Below are positions 26,048 to 35,071 of a stretch of 64,000 nucleotides of DNA, piece after piece. The notes below the pieces were generated by a model. That model made no database searches. It was given only the letters and a program-made list of their open reading frames with translations, and was not told the origin of the DNA. The DNA is from Mycobacterium conspicuum (GTDB lineage Bacteria; Actinomycetota; Actinomycetes; Mycobacteriales; Mycobacteriaceae): positions 2,790,001-2,854,000 of the forward strand of contig NZ_AP022613.1 in assembly GCF_010730195.1 (NCBI RefSeq), given 5' to 3'. How positions within the stretch are numbered: the first letter of the stretch is position 1; each line of letters opens with the position of its first letter. Both the position numbers and the translations under genes were made by a program.

Positions 26048-27589
26048 GTGGCTGAAGAGCGCCGCGGGCAGCGGGGGTCGGGTTACGGCCTCGGGTTGTC
26101 GACGCGGACCCAGGTGACGGGGTATCAGTTCCTCGCGCGCAGAACCGCCATGGCGCTGACCCGGTGGCGAGTCCGCATGGAGATCGAGCCGGGACGCCGT
26201 CAGACGCTGGCGGTGGTGGCGTCGGTTTCCGCGGCGGGCGTGATCTGCCTGGGCGCGCTGCTGTGGTCGTTCATCAGCCCGTCGGGTCAAATCAGTGAGT
26301 CGCCCATCATCGCGGACAAGGACTCGGGCGCCCTCTACGTCCGGGTGGGCGACCGGTTGTACCCGGCGCTCAACCTGGCATCGGCGCGGTTGATCACCGG
26401 ACGGCCCGACAATCCGCACTCGGTCCGGGCAAGCCAGATCGCCGCCCTGCCGCACGGACCGATGGTCGGCATCCCTGGTGCGCCCTCCGAGTTCGCGCCG
26501 AAGACGCCCCAGACGTCGTCATGGTTGGTGTGCGACACCGTCGGAGGCTCCGCCACGTCGTCCGGGGTGCCCAGCACCCCACCGTCGTCGCAGGGTGTGA
26601 CGGTCACGGTGATCAACGGTTCCCCGGACCTCTCCAGCCACCGCAAGGTCTTGTCCGGGTCGGACGCCGTGGTGTTGAACTACGGCGGCGACGCCTGGGT
26701 CATCCGGGAGGGCCGCCGGTCTCGCATCGACGCGACCAACCGATCCGTGCTGCTGCCGCTCGGCTTGACGCCCGAGCAGGTCAGCCAGGCCCGCCCGATG
26801 AGCCGCGCGTTGTTCGACGCTTTGCCGGTGGGACCGGAATTAGTGGTGCCGGACGTGCCGAACGCGGGGAGCCCGGCCACGTTCCCGGGGGCTCCCGGCC
26901 CGGTAGGGACGGTGATCGTCACCCCACAGATCAGCGGTCCGCAACAATATTCTTTGGTGTTGCCCGACGGCGTGCAGACGCTCCCGCCGCTGGTCGCCCA
27001 GATCATGGAGAACGCCGGCGGCGCGGTGAACACCCGACCGATCACGGTGGAACCCTCGGCGCTGGCCAAGATGCCGGTGGTCAACAAGCTGGATCTGTCG
27101 TCGTACCCGGACAACCCATTGAATGTGATGGACATCCGCGAGAACCCGTCGACCTGCTGGTGGTGGGAACGGACGGCCGGCGAGACCCGAGCCCGCGTGC
27201 AGGTGGTGAGCGGGCCGACCATTCCGATCAAGACCAGCGACCAGCCCAAGGTGGTGTCGCTGGTGAAGTCCGACACCTCCGGCCGCGAAGCCGACCAGGT
27301 CTTCTTCGGTCCCAACTACGCGAACTTCGTTGCCGTCACGGGTAATAACCCGGCGGCGCAAACCACCGAATCGCTGTGGTGGCTCACGGAGGCCGGCGCG
27401 CGGTTCGGGGTGGACGACACCAAAGAAGCACGCGAGGCGTTGGGACTGAACGGGACACCCAGCGTCGCGCCGTGGGTGGCGCTGAGGCTGCTGCCGCAAG
27501 GACCGACGCTGTCGCGGGCCGACGCGCTGGTGCAGCACGACACGCTCCCGATGGACATGACCCCTGCAGAGTTGGTGGTACCGAAGTGA
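26048..27589 (+). CDS. eccB5: ESX-5 secretion core component EccB5
   Basis: A 513-residue inner-membrane component of the type VII secretion complex. A short cytoplasmic N-terminus (TRTQVTGYQFLARRTAMALT) leads to one membrane helix at about residues 55-77 (VVASVSAAGVICLGALLWSF), followed by a large periplasmic domain with repeated R-type folds. The starting codon is GTG 26048. The 3' end overlaps eccC5 by GTGA, so both are translated together. It assembles with EccC5, EccD5 and EccE5 into the membrane complex that exports PE, PPE and Esx substrates. Confidence 0.97.
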   Translation: MAEERRGQRGSGYGLGLSTRTQVTGYQFLARRTAMALTRWRVRMEIEPGRRQTLAVVASVSAAGVICLGALLWSFISPSGQISESPIIADKDSGALYVRVGDRLYPALNLASARLITGRPDNPHSVRASQIAALPHGPMVGIPGAPSEFAPKTPQTSSWLVCDTVGGSATSSGVPSTPPSSQGVTVTVINGSPDLSSHRKVLSGSDAVVLNYGGDAWVIREGRRSRIDATNRSVLLPLGLTPEQVSQARPMSRALFDALPVGPELVVPDVPNAGSPATFPGAPGPVGTVIVTPQISGPQQYSLVLPDGVQTLPPLVAQIMENAGGAVNTRPITVEPSALAKMPVVNKLDLSSYPDNPLNVMDIRENPSTCWWWERTAGETRARVQVVSGPTIPIKTSDQPKVVSLVKSDTSGREADQVFFGPNYANFVAVTGNNPAAQTTESLWWLTEAGARFGVDDTKEAREALGLNGTPSVAPWVALRLLPQGPTLSRADALVQHDTLPMDMTPAELVVPK

Positions 27590-30500
27590 AACGTGGATTT
27601 GCGCGCCCCACACCGGAAAAGCCTCCGGTCATCAAGCCGGAGAACATCGTCCTTCCGACGCCGCTGAGCATTCCGCCGCCCGAGGGCAAGCCCTGGTGGC
27701 TGATCGTGGTCGGCGTCCTGGTGATCGGCCTGCTGGGCGGCATGGTCGCCATGGTCTTCGCCAGCGGATCACACGTGTTCGGGGGCGCCGGCTCGATCTT
27801 CCCGATCTTCATGGTCGGCGGCATGATGATGATGATGTTCGGCGGCCGGTTCGGCGGTCAGCAGCAGATGAGCCGGCCCAAACTGGACGCGATGCGCGCC
27901 CAGTTCATGCTGATGCTGGACATGCTGCGGGAGACCGCCAACGAATCCGCGGACAGCATGGACGCCAACTACCGCTGGTATCACCCCGCGCCCAACACGC
28001 TGGCGGCCGCGGTGGGGTCGTCGCGAATGTGGGAGCGCAAGCCCGACGGCAAGGACCTCAACTTCGGCGTGGTCCGTGTCGGCGTCGGCATGACCCGGCC
28101 CGAGGTGACCTGGGGCGAGCCGCAGAACATGCCGACCGACATCGAGCTGGAGCCGGTGACCGGCAAGGCACTGCAGGAATTCGGGCGCTATCAAAGCGTC
28201 GTCTACAACCTGCCGAAGATGGTTTCGGTCATGGTCGAACCCTGGTATTCGCTGCTGGGCGAACGCGAGCAGGTGCTCGGGTTGATGCGGTCGATCATCT
28301 GCCAACTGGCGTTCTCGCACGGGCCCGACCACGTGCGCATGATCGTCGTCACCTCCGACCTGGAGGAGTGGGACTGGGTCAAATGGTTGCCCCATTTCGG
28401 TGACCCGAGGCGCCAGGACGCGGCGGGCAGCGCGCGGATGGTGTACGGCTCGGTGCGCGAGTTCGCCGCCGAGCAAGCCGAATTGTTCGCCGGCCGTGGG
28501 TCATTCACGCCCCGGCACGCCAGTTCGGCGGCGCAAACCCCGACACCTCACCATGTGATCATCGCCGACCTCACCGATCCCCAATGGGAGTATGTGATCA
28601 GCTCCGAGGGGGTCGACGGCGTGACGTTCTTCGACCTCACCGGGGCTTCGATGTGGTCATCGGTGCCGGAGCGGTCGTTGACGTTCGACAAGAGGGGCGT
28701 GATCGAGGCGCTGCCCCGCGACCGCGACACCTGGATGGTGATCGACGACAAGCCGTGGTTCTTTGCGCTCACCGACCACCTGAGCATCCCGGAGGCCGAA
28801 GAGTTCGCGCAGAAGGTGGCGCGCTGGCGGATCGCCGAGGCGTACGAAGAGATCGGCCAGCGGGTCGCCCACATCGGCGCCCGAGACATCCTGTCCTACT
28901 ACGGGATTGAGGATCCGGCCGACATCGACTTCGACGCGCTGTGGGCCAGCCGCACCGATTCGATGGGCCGGTCGCGGTTGCGGGTCCCGTTCGGCAATCG
29001 TTCCGACAACGGCGAGCTGCTGTTCTTGGACATGAAGTCGCTCGACGAGGGCGGCGACGGGCCGCACGGCGTCATGTCCGGAACGACGGGCTCGGGCAAG
29101 TCGACGCTGGTGCGCACCGTGATCGAATCGCTGATGCTCGGTCATCCGCCGGAGGAACTGCAGTTCGTGTTGGCCGACCTCAAGGGTGGGTCGGCCGTCA
29201 AGCCGTTCGCCGGGGTGCCGCACGTGTCGCGGATCATCACCGACCTCGAAGAAGACCAGGCCCTGATGGAGCGCTTCCTGGACGCGCTGTGGGGCGAAAT
29301 CGCCCGCCGCAAGGCGGTCTGCGACAGCGCCGGCGTGGACGACGCCAAGGAGTACAACTCGGTGCGGGCCAGGATGCGGGCGCGCGGCCAGGACATGATG
29401 CCGCTGCCGATGCTCGTGGTGGTCATCGACGAGTTTTACGAGTGGTTCCGCATCATGCCGACCGCGGTCGACGTCCTCGACTCGATCGGCCGGCAGGGCC
29501 GTGCCTACTGGATCCACCTGATGATGGCCTCGCAGACCATCGAGAGCCGGGCCGAAAAGCTCATGGAGAACATGGGTTACCGCCTGGTGCTGAAGGCGCG
29601 CACCGCCGGGGCGGCGCAGGCCGCCGGCGTGCCGAACGCGGTGAACCTGCCCGCGCAGGCGGGGCTGGGCTACTTCCGGAAGAGCCTCGAGGACATCATC
29701 CGGTTCCAGGCCGAATTCCTGTGGCGGGACTACTACGCCCGCGGCGTGACCGTCGACGGCGAGGAAGCGCCCGCGTTGGTGCACAGCATCGACTACGTTC
29801 GCCCACAGTTGTTCACCAATTCGTTCACGCCCCTCGAGGTGAGCGTGGGCGGCCCGGAGATCGAGCCCATCCTCAGCAACGGCAGCAACGGTGAGGCCAT
29901 CGAGGCCGAGGAAGTCGACGACGAGGACGAGGGCGAGGGCCACATCAGGACGCCGAAGGTCGGCACGGTGATCATTGAGCAGCTGCGCAAGATCGACTTC
30001 GAGCCGTACCGGTTGTGGCAGCCGCCGCTGACCGAACCCGTCGCCATCGACGACCTGGTCGACCGGTTCCTCGGCCGTCCCTGGAACAAGGACTACGGCA
30101 CCGCCCGGGATCTGGTGTTCCCGATCGGCATCATCGACCGGCCGTTCAAGCACGACCAGCCGCCGTGGACGGTAGACACCTCCGGGGCCGGCTCCAACGT
30201 CCTGATTCTGGGCGCCGGAGGATCGGGCAAGACCACCGCGCTGCAGACGCTGATCTGCGCGGCCGCATTGACGCACACGCCCGAGCAGGTGCAGTTCTAC
30301 TGCCTGGCCTACAGCAGCACGGCGTTGACCACGGTGGCCCGCTTGCCCCACGTCGGTGAGGTTGTCGGCCCCACGGACCCGTACGGCGTGCGCCGTACGG
30401 TCGCCGAGATCCTCGCGCTGGTCCGGGACCGCAAGCGCAGCTTCCTCGAACACGGAATCGCCTCGATGGAGATGTTCCGGCGCCGCAAGTTCGGCGGCGA

Positions 30501-31761
30501 AGCCGGCCCCGTACCCAACGACGGTTTCGGCGACGTCTACCTGGTGATCGACAACTACCGGGCGCTGGCCGAGGAAAACGAGGTGCTGATCGAGCAGGTG
30601 AACGTGATCATCAACCAGGGCCCCTCGTTCGGCGTGCACGTGATCGCCACCGCCGACCGCGAATCGGAGCTGCGGCCGCCGGTGCGGAGCGGCTTCGGTT
30701 CCCGGGTCGAGTTGCGTCTGGCCGCCGTGGAAGACGCCAAGTTGGTGCGGTCGCGCTTCGCCAAGGACGTTCCGGTCAAGCCGGGCCGCGGCATGGTCGC
30801 GGTCAACTACGTCCGGCTCGACGCGGACCCGCAGTCGGGCCTGCACACGTTGGTGGCCCGGCCGGCCTTGGCCAGCACGCCCAACAACACGTTCGAGTCC
30901 GACAGCGTGGTCGAAGCGGTCAGCCGGGTCGCGACGAGCCAGGCCCCGCCGGTGCGCCGGCTGCCTGCGAAGTTCGGCGTGGAACAGGTGCGCGAGCTGG
31001 CAGCCCGGGACACCCGCCAAGGGGTGGGCGTGGGCGGAATCGTCTGGGCCATATCCGAATTGGACCTGCAGCCCGTCTACCTCAATTTCGCCGAGAACTC
31101 GCACTTGGTAATCACGGGTCGGCGCGAATGCGGACGGACCACGACGCTGGCCACCATCATGTCCGAGATCGGGCGGCTCTACGCGCCGGGGGCCACCAGC
31201 GCGCCCCCACCCCCGGCCGGTCGGCCGTCGGCGCAGGTGTGGCTGATCGACCCGCGGCGTCAGCTCCTGACCACCCTGGGCTCCGACTACGTGGAGAAGT
31301 TCGCCTACAACCTCGACGGTGTGGTGGCGATGATGGGCGAGCTGGCCGCGGCGTTGGCCGGCCGTGAGCCGCCGCCCGGCCTGTCCGCCGAGGAGTTGTT
31401 GTCGCGGTCGTGGTGGAGCGGTCCGGAGATCTTCTTGATCGTCGACGACATCCAGCAATTGCCACCCGGTTTCGACTCGCCGCTGCACAAGGCCGTGCCG
31501 TGGGTGACCAGGGCCGCCGACGTTGGGCTGCATGTGATCGCCACCCGCACGTTCGGTGGTTGGTCGTCGGCAGGCAGCGACCCGATGTTGCGAGCACTGC
31601 ACCAGGCGAACGCGCCGCTGCTGGTGATGGACGCCGACCCCGACGAGGGCTTCATCCGCGGCAAGATGAAGGGTGGCCCGCTGCCCCGCGGTCGTGGCCT
31701 GCTGATGGCCGAGGACACCGGGGTGTTCGTCCAGGTCGCGGCGACCGAACTGAAGCGGTAG
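27586..31761 (+). CDS. eccC5: ESX-5 ATPase EccC5 (FtsK/SpoIIIE type)
   Basis: A 1391-residue motor protein, the same length as the M. tuberculosis protein. Two membrane segments (WWLIVVGVLVIGLLGGMVAM; FPIFMVGGMMMMMFGG) are followed by a stalk/DUF domain and three ATPase domains. Walker A motifs are GTTGSGKST (around residue 499), GAGGSGKTT (around 876) and a degenerate GRRECGRTT (around 1178). The third lacks the usual GxxGxGK, a known trait of EccC C-terminal domains, which bind substrates. I placed the start at GTG 27586, overlapping the eccB5 stop; longer frames would run into eccB5. A UUCG-loop hairpin ends the transcript 18 bp downstream. Confidence 0.97.
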   Translation: MKRGFARPTPEKPPVIKPENIVLPTPLSIPPPEGKPWWLIVVGVLVIGLLGGMVAMVFASGSHVFGGAGSIFPIFMVGGMMMMMFGGRFGGQQQMSRPKLDAMRAQFMLMLDMLRETANESADSMDANYRWYHPAPNTLAAAVGSSRMWERKPDGKDLNFGVVRVGVGMTRPEVTWGEPQNMPTDIELEPVTGKALQEFGRYQSVVYNLPKMVSVMVEPWYSLLGEREQVLGLMRSIICQLAFSHGPDHVRMIVVTSDLEEWDWVKWLPHFGDPRRQDAAGSARMVYGSVREFAAEQAELFAGRGSFTPRHASSAAQTPTPHHVIIADLTDPQWEYVISSEGVDGVTFFDLTGASMWSSVPERSLTFDKRGVIEALPRDRDTWMVIDDKPWFFALTDHLSIPEAEEFAQKVARWRIAEAYEEIGQRVAHIGARDILSYYGIEDPADIDFDALWASRTDSMGRSRLRVPFGNRSDNGELLFLDMKSLDEGGDGPHGVMSGTTGSGKSTLVRTVIESLMLGHPPEELQFVLADLKGGSAVKPFAGVPHVSRIITDLEEDQALMERFLDALWGEIARRKAVCDSAGVDDAKEYNSVRARMRARGQDMMPLPMLVVVIDEFYEWFRIMPTAVDVLDSIGRQGRAYWIHLMMASQTIESRAEKLMENMGYRLVLKARTAGAAQAAGVPNAVNLPAQAGLGYFRKSLEDIIRFQAEFLWRDYYARGVTVDGEEAPALVHSIDYVRPQLFTNSFTPLEVSVGGPEIEPILSNGSNGEAIEAEEVDDEDEGEGHIRTPKVGTVIIEQLRKIDFEPYRLWQPPLTEPVAIDDLVDRFLGRPWNKDYGTARDLVFPIGIIDRPFKHDQPPWTVDTSGAGSNVLILGAGGSGKTTALQTLICAAALTHTPEQVQFYCLAYSSTALTTVARLPHVGEVVGPTDPYGVRRTVAEILALVRDRKRSFLEHGIASMEMFRRRKFGGEAGPVPNDGFGDVYLVIDNYRALAEENEVLIEQVNVIINQGPSFGVHVIATADRESELRPPVRSGFGSRVELRLAAVEDAKLVRSRFAKDVPVKPGRGMVAVNYVRLDADPQSGLHTLVARPALASTPNNTFESDSVVEAVSRVATSQAPPVRRLPAKFGVEQVRELAARDTRQGVGVGGIVWAISELDLQPVYLNFAENSHLVITGRRECGRTTTLATIMSEIGRLYAPGATSAPPPPAGRPSAQVWLIDPRRQLLTTLGSDYVEKFAYNLDGVVAMMGELAAALAGREPPPGLSAEELLSRSWWSGPEIFLIVDDIQQLPPGFDSPLHKAVPWVTRAADVGLHVIATRTFGGWSSAGSDPMLRALHQANAPLLVMDADPDEGFIRGKMKGGPLPRGRGLLMAEDTGVFVQVAATELKR

Positions 31762-31778
31762 TCGATCGACAGCGCGGT

Positions 31779-31808
31779 GGTGGGGCTGACTTTCGAGTCA
31801 GCCCCACC
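31779..31808. terminator. hairpin terminator between convergent eccC5 and cyp143
   Basis: A perfect 13-bp stem, GGTGGGGCTGACT / AGTCAGCCCCACC, with a stable TTCG tetraloop. It lies between the stops of two convergent genes and reads as a terminator in both directions. No T-run follows, as is common in mycobacteria. Confidence 0.85.
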
Positions 31809-31828
31809 GCACGCTTAGCTGCACCCAG

Positions 31829-32995
31829 TTACACCCAGCTCAGCGGTAATGACTTGAGCGCGAAGGACTTTGACGGGAATTTGATCTCGGGGACGTAGTC
31901 GGCGGGCACCTCGAAATCGGGAATCTGCTTGAGCCATTCCGCGACGATCAGGGTCAGCTCGATCCGCGCCAAATGCGAACCCAGGCAGCGGTGCGGCCCG
32001 CCGCCAAACCCCCAGTGCCGGTGCACCTTTCCGTCCATCACCAAGTCGTTGGTCGACCATTCGTCGCTGCCGTCACGGTTGACCGCGGCCATGCACAAGC
32101 GCACCTGGGAGCCCGGCGGTAGCACCATCCCGCCGACATGGGCGAACTCGGTGACAATGCGCGGCGCCACCGGCGCCGGTGGCTGCAGCCGAATGATCTC
32201 TTCCACGAAAACCCTGATCTGCCTTGGATTATCGCGAAGCTCCACGCGCAGCTCAGGCCTGCGCGCCAATTCGAACAGACAAAATCCGATGATCGCCGTC
32301 ACGGTGTCCAGACCCGCCAGGATCAGCAGGTGGCTCATGCCCAACACCTCGAGGTCGGTGAAGTCGCCCGGTCCGGTCATCATTTGCGACAACATGTCCG
32401 AGCCCGGGTTTTGCCGGCGCTGGGCGATCACCTTGGACAGGTATTCGAACAATTCGACTTGACCCCCTCGCAACTCGGCGGGAGTGAGGTAGTCCTTATC
32501 GCCGACGATGGCGTCTTTCCAGCCGATCAGCATGTCGCGGTCCTCGAGCGGCAGACCGTAGAGGTCTAAGAACGCCTGAAAGGGGTAGAGGCTGGCGAAC
32601 TCCGCCATCGCGTCACACTCGCCCTTCCCGGCGAACGCCCCGATCATCTCGGTGGCGTGGCGCTGCAACACCGGCCGAGACTTGGCCAGCCCGGCCGGGC
32701 TGAAATAGGGCTGCAAAATTTTGCGGTAGCGGGTGTGCTGCGGCGGATCGAGCGCCAGCGGGATCACCGGCAACGGATTCGTGGGCGGCTGCAGGATTGT
32801 CGACGAGAACACCTTCGGGTTCCGCAGCGCGGCAAGCACATCCTCGCGTCGGGTCAGGTAGTAGTGGCCGTTCATGAACACCACGGGTCCGGCGTCGCGA
32901 AGCACATTCCAGCCCACACCGCGGTCTTCGGCCATTGGCAACGACTCGTAATTGAGCCGCGGTAGGTGGAACCCGGCCTGGCCCTGGGTGCTCAT
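31829..32995 (-). CDS. cyp143: cytochrome P450, CYP143 type
   Basis: A 388-residue P450. The I-helix O2-binding motif is LAGLDTVTAI, the K-helix ExxR is EEIIRL, and the haem-thiolate loop is FGGGPHRCLGSHLARIEL. Position inside the ESX-5 locus next to a ferredoxin is that of CYP143 in M. tuberculosis, whose substrate is not established. I chose ATG 32995 (MSTQGQAG), since upstream residues do not fit the family. It is convergent with eccC5 and diverges from the ferredoxin gene across about 200 bp. The ferredoxin is its probable electron donor. Confidence 0.93.
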   Translation of the reverse strand: MSTQGQAGFHLPRLNYESLPMAEDRGVGWNVLRDAGPVVFMNGHYYLTRREDVLAALRNPKVFSSTILQPPTNPLPVIPLALDPPQHTRYRKILQPYFSPAGLAKSRPVLQRHATEMIGAFAGKGECDAMAEFASLYPFQAFLDLYGLPLEDRDMLIGWKDAIVGDKDYLTPAELRGGQVELFEYLSKVIAQRRQNPGSDMLSQMMTGPGDFTDLEVLGMSHLLILAGLDTVTAIIGFCLFELARRPELRVELRDNPRQIRVFVEEIIRLQPPAPVAPRIVTEFAHVGGMVLPPGSQVRLCMAAVNRDGSDEWSTNDLVMDGKVHRHWGFGGGPHRCLGSHLARIELTLIVAEWLKQIPDFEVPADYVPEIKFPSKSFALKSLPLSWV

Positions 32996-33191
32996 GCGTT
33001 CAAGATTCTTCCCTTTGATCCGATAGCTCCGGCTTCGCCCGCGGCCGGTGCAGCCAACCCGTGCTGCCACAGCCAATATTGCATGCCTGCCAGGCCCCCA
33101 CCAATCCGAAGGCGTCGGTCAGTCGCGGATAATCTTGTATCGATCTGCCCGCCCCGATCTGGCCCATCAGTCGTCGAGAGAGGACGCCGGA

Positions 33192-33401
33192 GTGAAGGTT
33201 CGTCTCGAACAGTCGAGGTGCGTAGGACACGCTCAGTGCTACGCGGTCGATCCCAACCTGTTCCCGATCGACGAATCGGGTTACTCGATCCTGGAAGAGC
33301 ACGAGGTGCGTCCCGAGGACGAGCAATTGACCCGGGACGGTGTGGCTTCCTGCCCGGAGATGGCGCTCATCCTAGAGGACGACGACTCAAACGGGAAGTG
33401 A
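33192..33401 (+). CDS. 3Fe-4S type ferredoxin, CYP143 partner
   Basis: A 69-residue ferredoxin. The cluster motif is CVGHAQCYAVDP with a later CPEMAL, so the second ligand position of the usual CxxCxxC is histidine (CxxHxxC), a variant known among P450-linked mycobacterial ferredoxins and compatible with a 3Fe-4S or modified 4Fe-4S cluster. GTG 33192 was chosen because the family begins with (M)KVRLEQSRC. It is divergent from cyp143 and should carry electrons to that P450. Confidence 0.9.
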   Translation: MKVRLEQSRCVGHAQCYAVDPNLFPIDESGYSILEEHEVRPEDEQLTRDGVASCPEMALILEDDDSNGK

Positions 33402-33823
33402 ACGCACGGTATCTGGGATGCGTCGGTGACGGAGGACGATTCTGCCATCGCCGCAGGTCGCAGGGGCTTCTTGAGACTTGGGGTTTAACAGTACCTAAAT
33501 AAAAATCTGCGTGGAATGAACACTTGGCTTCGCATTCGCAGAACGCCCGCCACGCCCTTTAAAGTCTTTGCCGAGCGACGGTTAGGTCACCACGAGGTGT
33601 CGCTCGCAAGACGTTCAAACCCTGAAGGGATATGAGGCAGAAAGTAATTTCCGCAGATGATCCCTATAGCAGCTCAGCAGTGAACGCCCGGAACATATCG
33701 GGCTGCCCGACGTGTCGTGCGGGCCAGAGGACGAGAAGTGTTCGCAGCGGTGCGGCTGCAAGTGCAGATGGCGTGTGATGAAAGCTAGCCGAAACCGTCG
33801 AACTGGCCGGTTGAGGAGGGGTG
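33402..33823. promoter_or_regulatory. leader and promoter region upstream of the first PPE gene
   Basis: A 422-bp region with no convincing gene. It holds an 8-bp inverted repeat CGAGCGAC (33572-33579) / GTCGCTCG (33599-33606) with a 19-nt loop that contains GGT..ACC pairing. It also has AT-rich stretches at about 33480-33520 that may be promoter elements. The sequence GAGGAGG just before the PPE start is a strong ribosome site. This differs completely from the region ahead of the second PPE copy at 37196. Confidence 0.45.
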
Positions 33824-35071
33824 GTGTTTGACTTCGGAGCGTTGCCGCCTGAGGTTAATTCGGGTCGGATGTACGCGGGTCCTGGGTCGGGGTCGATGAT
33901 GGCGGCGGCGTCGGCCTGGGATGGGTTGGCGACTGAATTGACTTCGGCGGCAACGGGTTACACGTCGGTGATCGATGAGTTGACGAGTTCGCCGTGGCTG
34001 GGTCCGACGTCGCGGGCGATGGTGGCCGCGGTGACGCCGTATGTGAGTTGGATCAGTGCGGCCGCTGCGCAGGCCGAGGAGGCGGCCAGTCAGGCGCGCA
34101 CGGCGGCGGCGGCCTTTGAGACCGCGTTCACGTTGACGGTGCCGCCCCCGGTGATCGCGGCCAATCGGGTGTTGTTGGCGACGTTGGTGGCGACGAACTT
34201 TTTCGGGCAGAACACTCCGGCGATCGCGGCCACCGAGGCGCAGTATTTGGAGATGTGGGCCCAGGACGCGGCGGCGATGTATGGCTATGCCGGCTCCTCG
34301 GCGTTGGCCACCGAGCTGAGCCAGTTTGTCGACCCGCCGAAGACCACCAATGCCGGCGCGGTGGGTGGGCAGTCGGCGGCGGTGGCCCAGGCCACCGCGC
34401 AGCCGGCCGGACAGTCCGCGCAGACGGTGGCCACCACGGCCAGCCAACTGATCGCTTCGGTGCCCCAGGCGCTGCATCAGCTGGCGGCGAGTCCGGCGGC
34501 GATCACGACCCAGCATGGGTTGGTGTGGAACACCATCGAGGATTTCCTGACCTACGGCTTGCCCACGCCGACCAACAACTGGATCGGGCTTGCCCCCGGC
34601 CAGTACACCGCGATTATCAAGCAGACCCTGCAGGCCTATTTCGGCCTGGGGGTGGCGAACTTCGGTTGGTCCATCGGTCAGCAGACGTTCAACGGTCCGT
34701 TGGGTACCACGGCCGGTTCCGGTGGTGCGTTCATCCCGTCGCCGCAGTTCGCCGCCCTGGGCGCAGGCGGGTGGCATTTCCATGCGGCCGTGCCGTCGGC
34801 GAGCTTGTCGTCGGCGACCAGGATCGGCGGGCTGTCGGTGCCGTCGAGTTGGCTGAACGGGGCCGGTGCGCCGGTGACCGCGGGCGAGCAGGCCGCCACC
34901 AAGCTGGTCAGCGCCAACTTCGCCACGCCGGGTGGACCCGGCTCGGGGGTCAACGCCGCGCTGCCGGCCGTCCCGATGGCCGGGGGCCGCGGAGCCCAAC
35001 GCGCGGGCAACCTGGGCGTGCGCTACGGCTTCCGATATAGCGTCCTGACCCGACCACCATCGGCAGGATGA
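33824..35071 (+). CDS. PPE family protein (module copy 1, PPE25-like position)
   Basis: A 415-residue PPE protein of the SVP subfamily. The N-terminal domain has the LPPEVNSGRMY signature and the SSPWLGPTS WxG turn, and pairs with a PE protein as a helical heterodimer exported by ESX-5. The C-terminal half has GGLSVPSSW. I take GTG 33824 because GAGGAGG is then 5 nt upstream and the length equals copy 2 (GTG 33821 is also in frame). The sequence is nearly identical to 37196-38443: the proteins differ at residue 2 and at one Ile/Leu site, and the DNA has five differences clustered at 34615-34627. Confidence 0.95.
   Translation: MFDFGALPPEVNSGRMYAGPGSGSMMAAASAWDGLATELTSAATGYTSVIDELTSSPWLGPTSRAMVAAVTPYVSWISAAAAQAEEAASQARTAAAAFETAFTLTVPPPVIAANRVLLATLVATNFFGQNTPAIAATEAQYLEMWAQDAAAMYGYAGSSALATELSQFVDPPKTTNAGAVGGQSAAVAQATAQPAGQSAQTVATTASQLIASVPQALHQLAASPAAITTQHGLVWNTIEDFLTYGLPTPTNNWIGLAPGQYTAIIKQTLQAYFGLGVANFGWSIGQQTFNGPLGTTAGSGGAFIPSPQFAALGAGGWHFHAAVPSASLSSATRIGGLSVPSSWLNGAGAPVTAGEQAATKLVSANFATPGGPGSGVNAALPAVPMAGGRGAQRAGNLGVRYGFRYSVLTRPPSAG

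Noticed and set aside
31117..31145. Loss of the third EccC5 Walker A as a broken gene
   Set aside because: Degenerate C-terminal ATPase sites are common in EccC proteins, and the protein has the full 1391-residue length.
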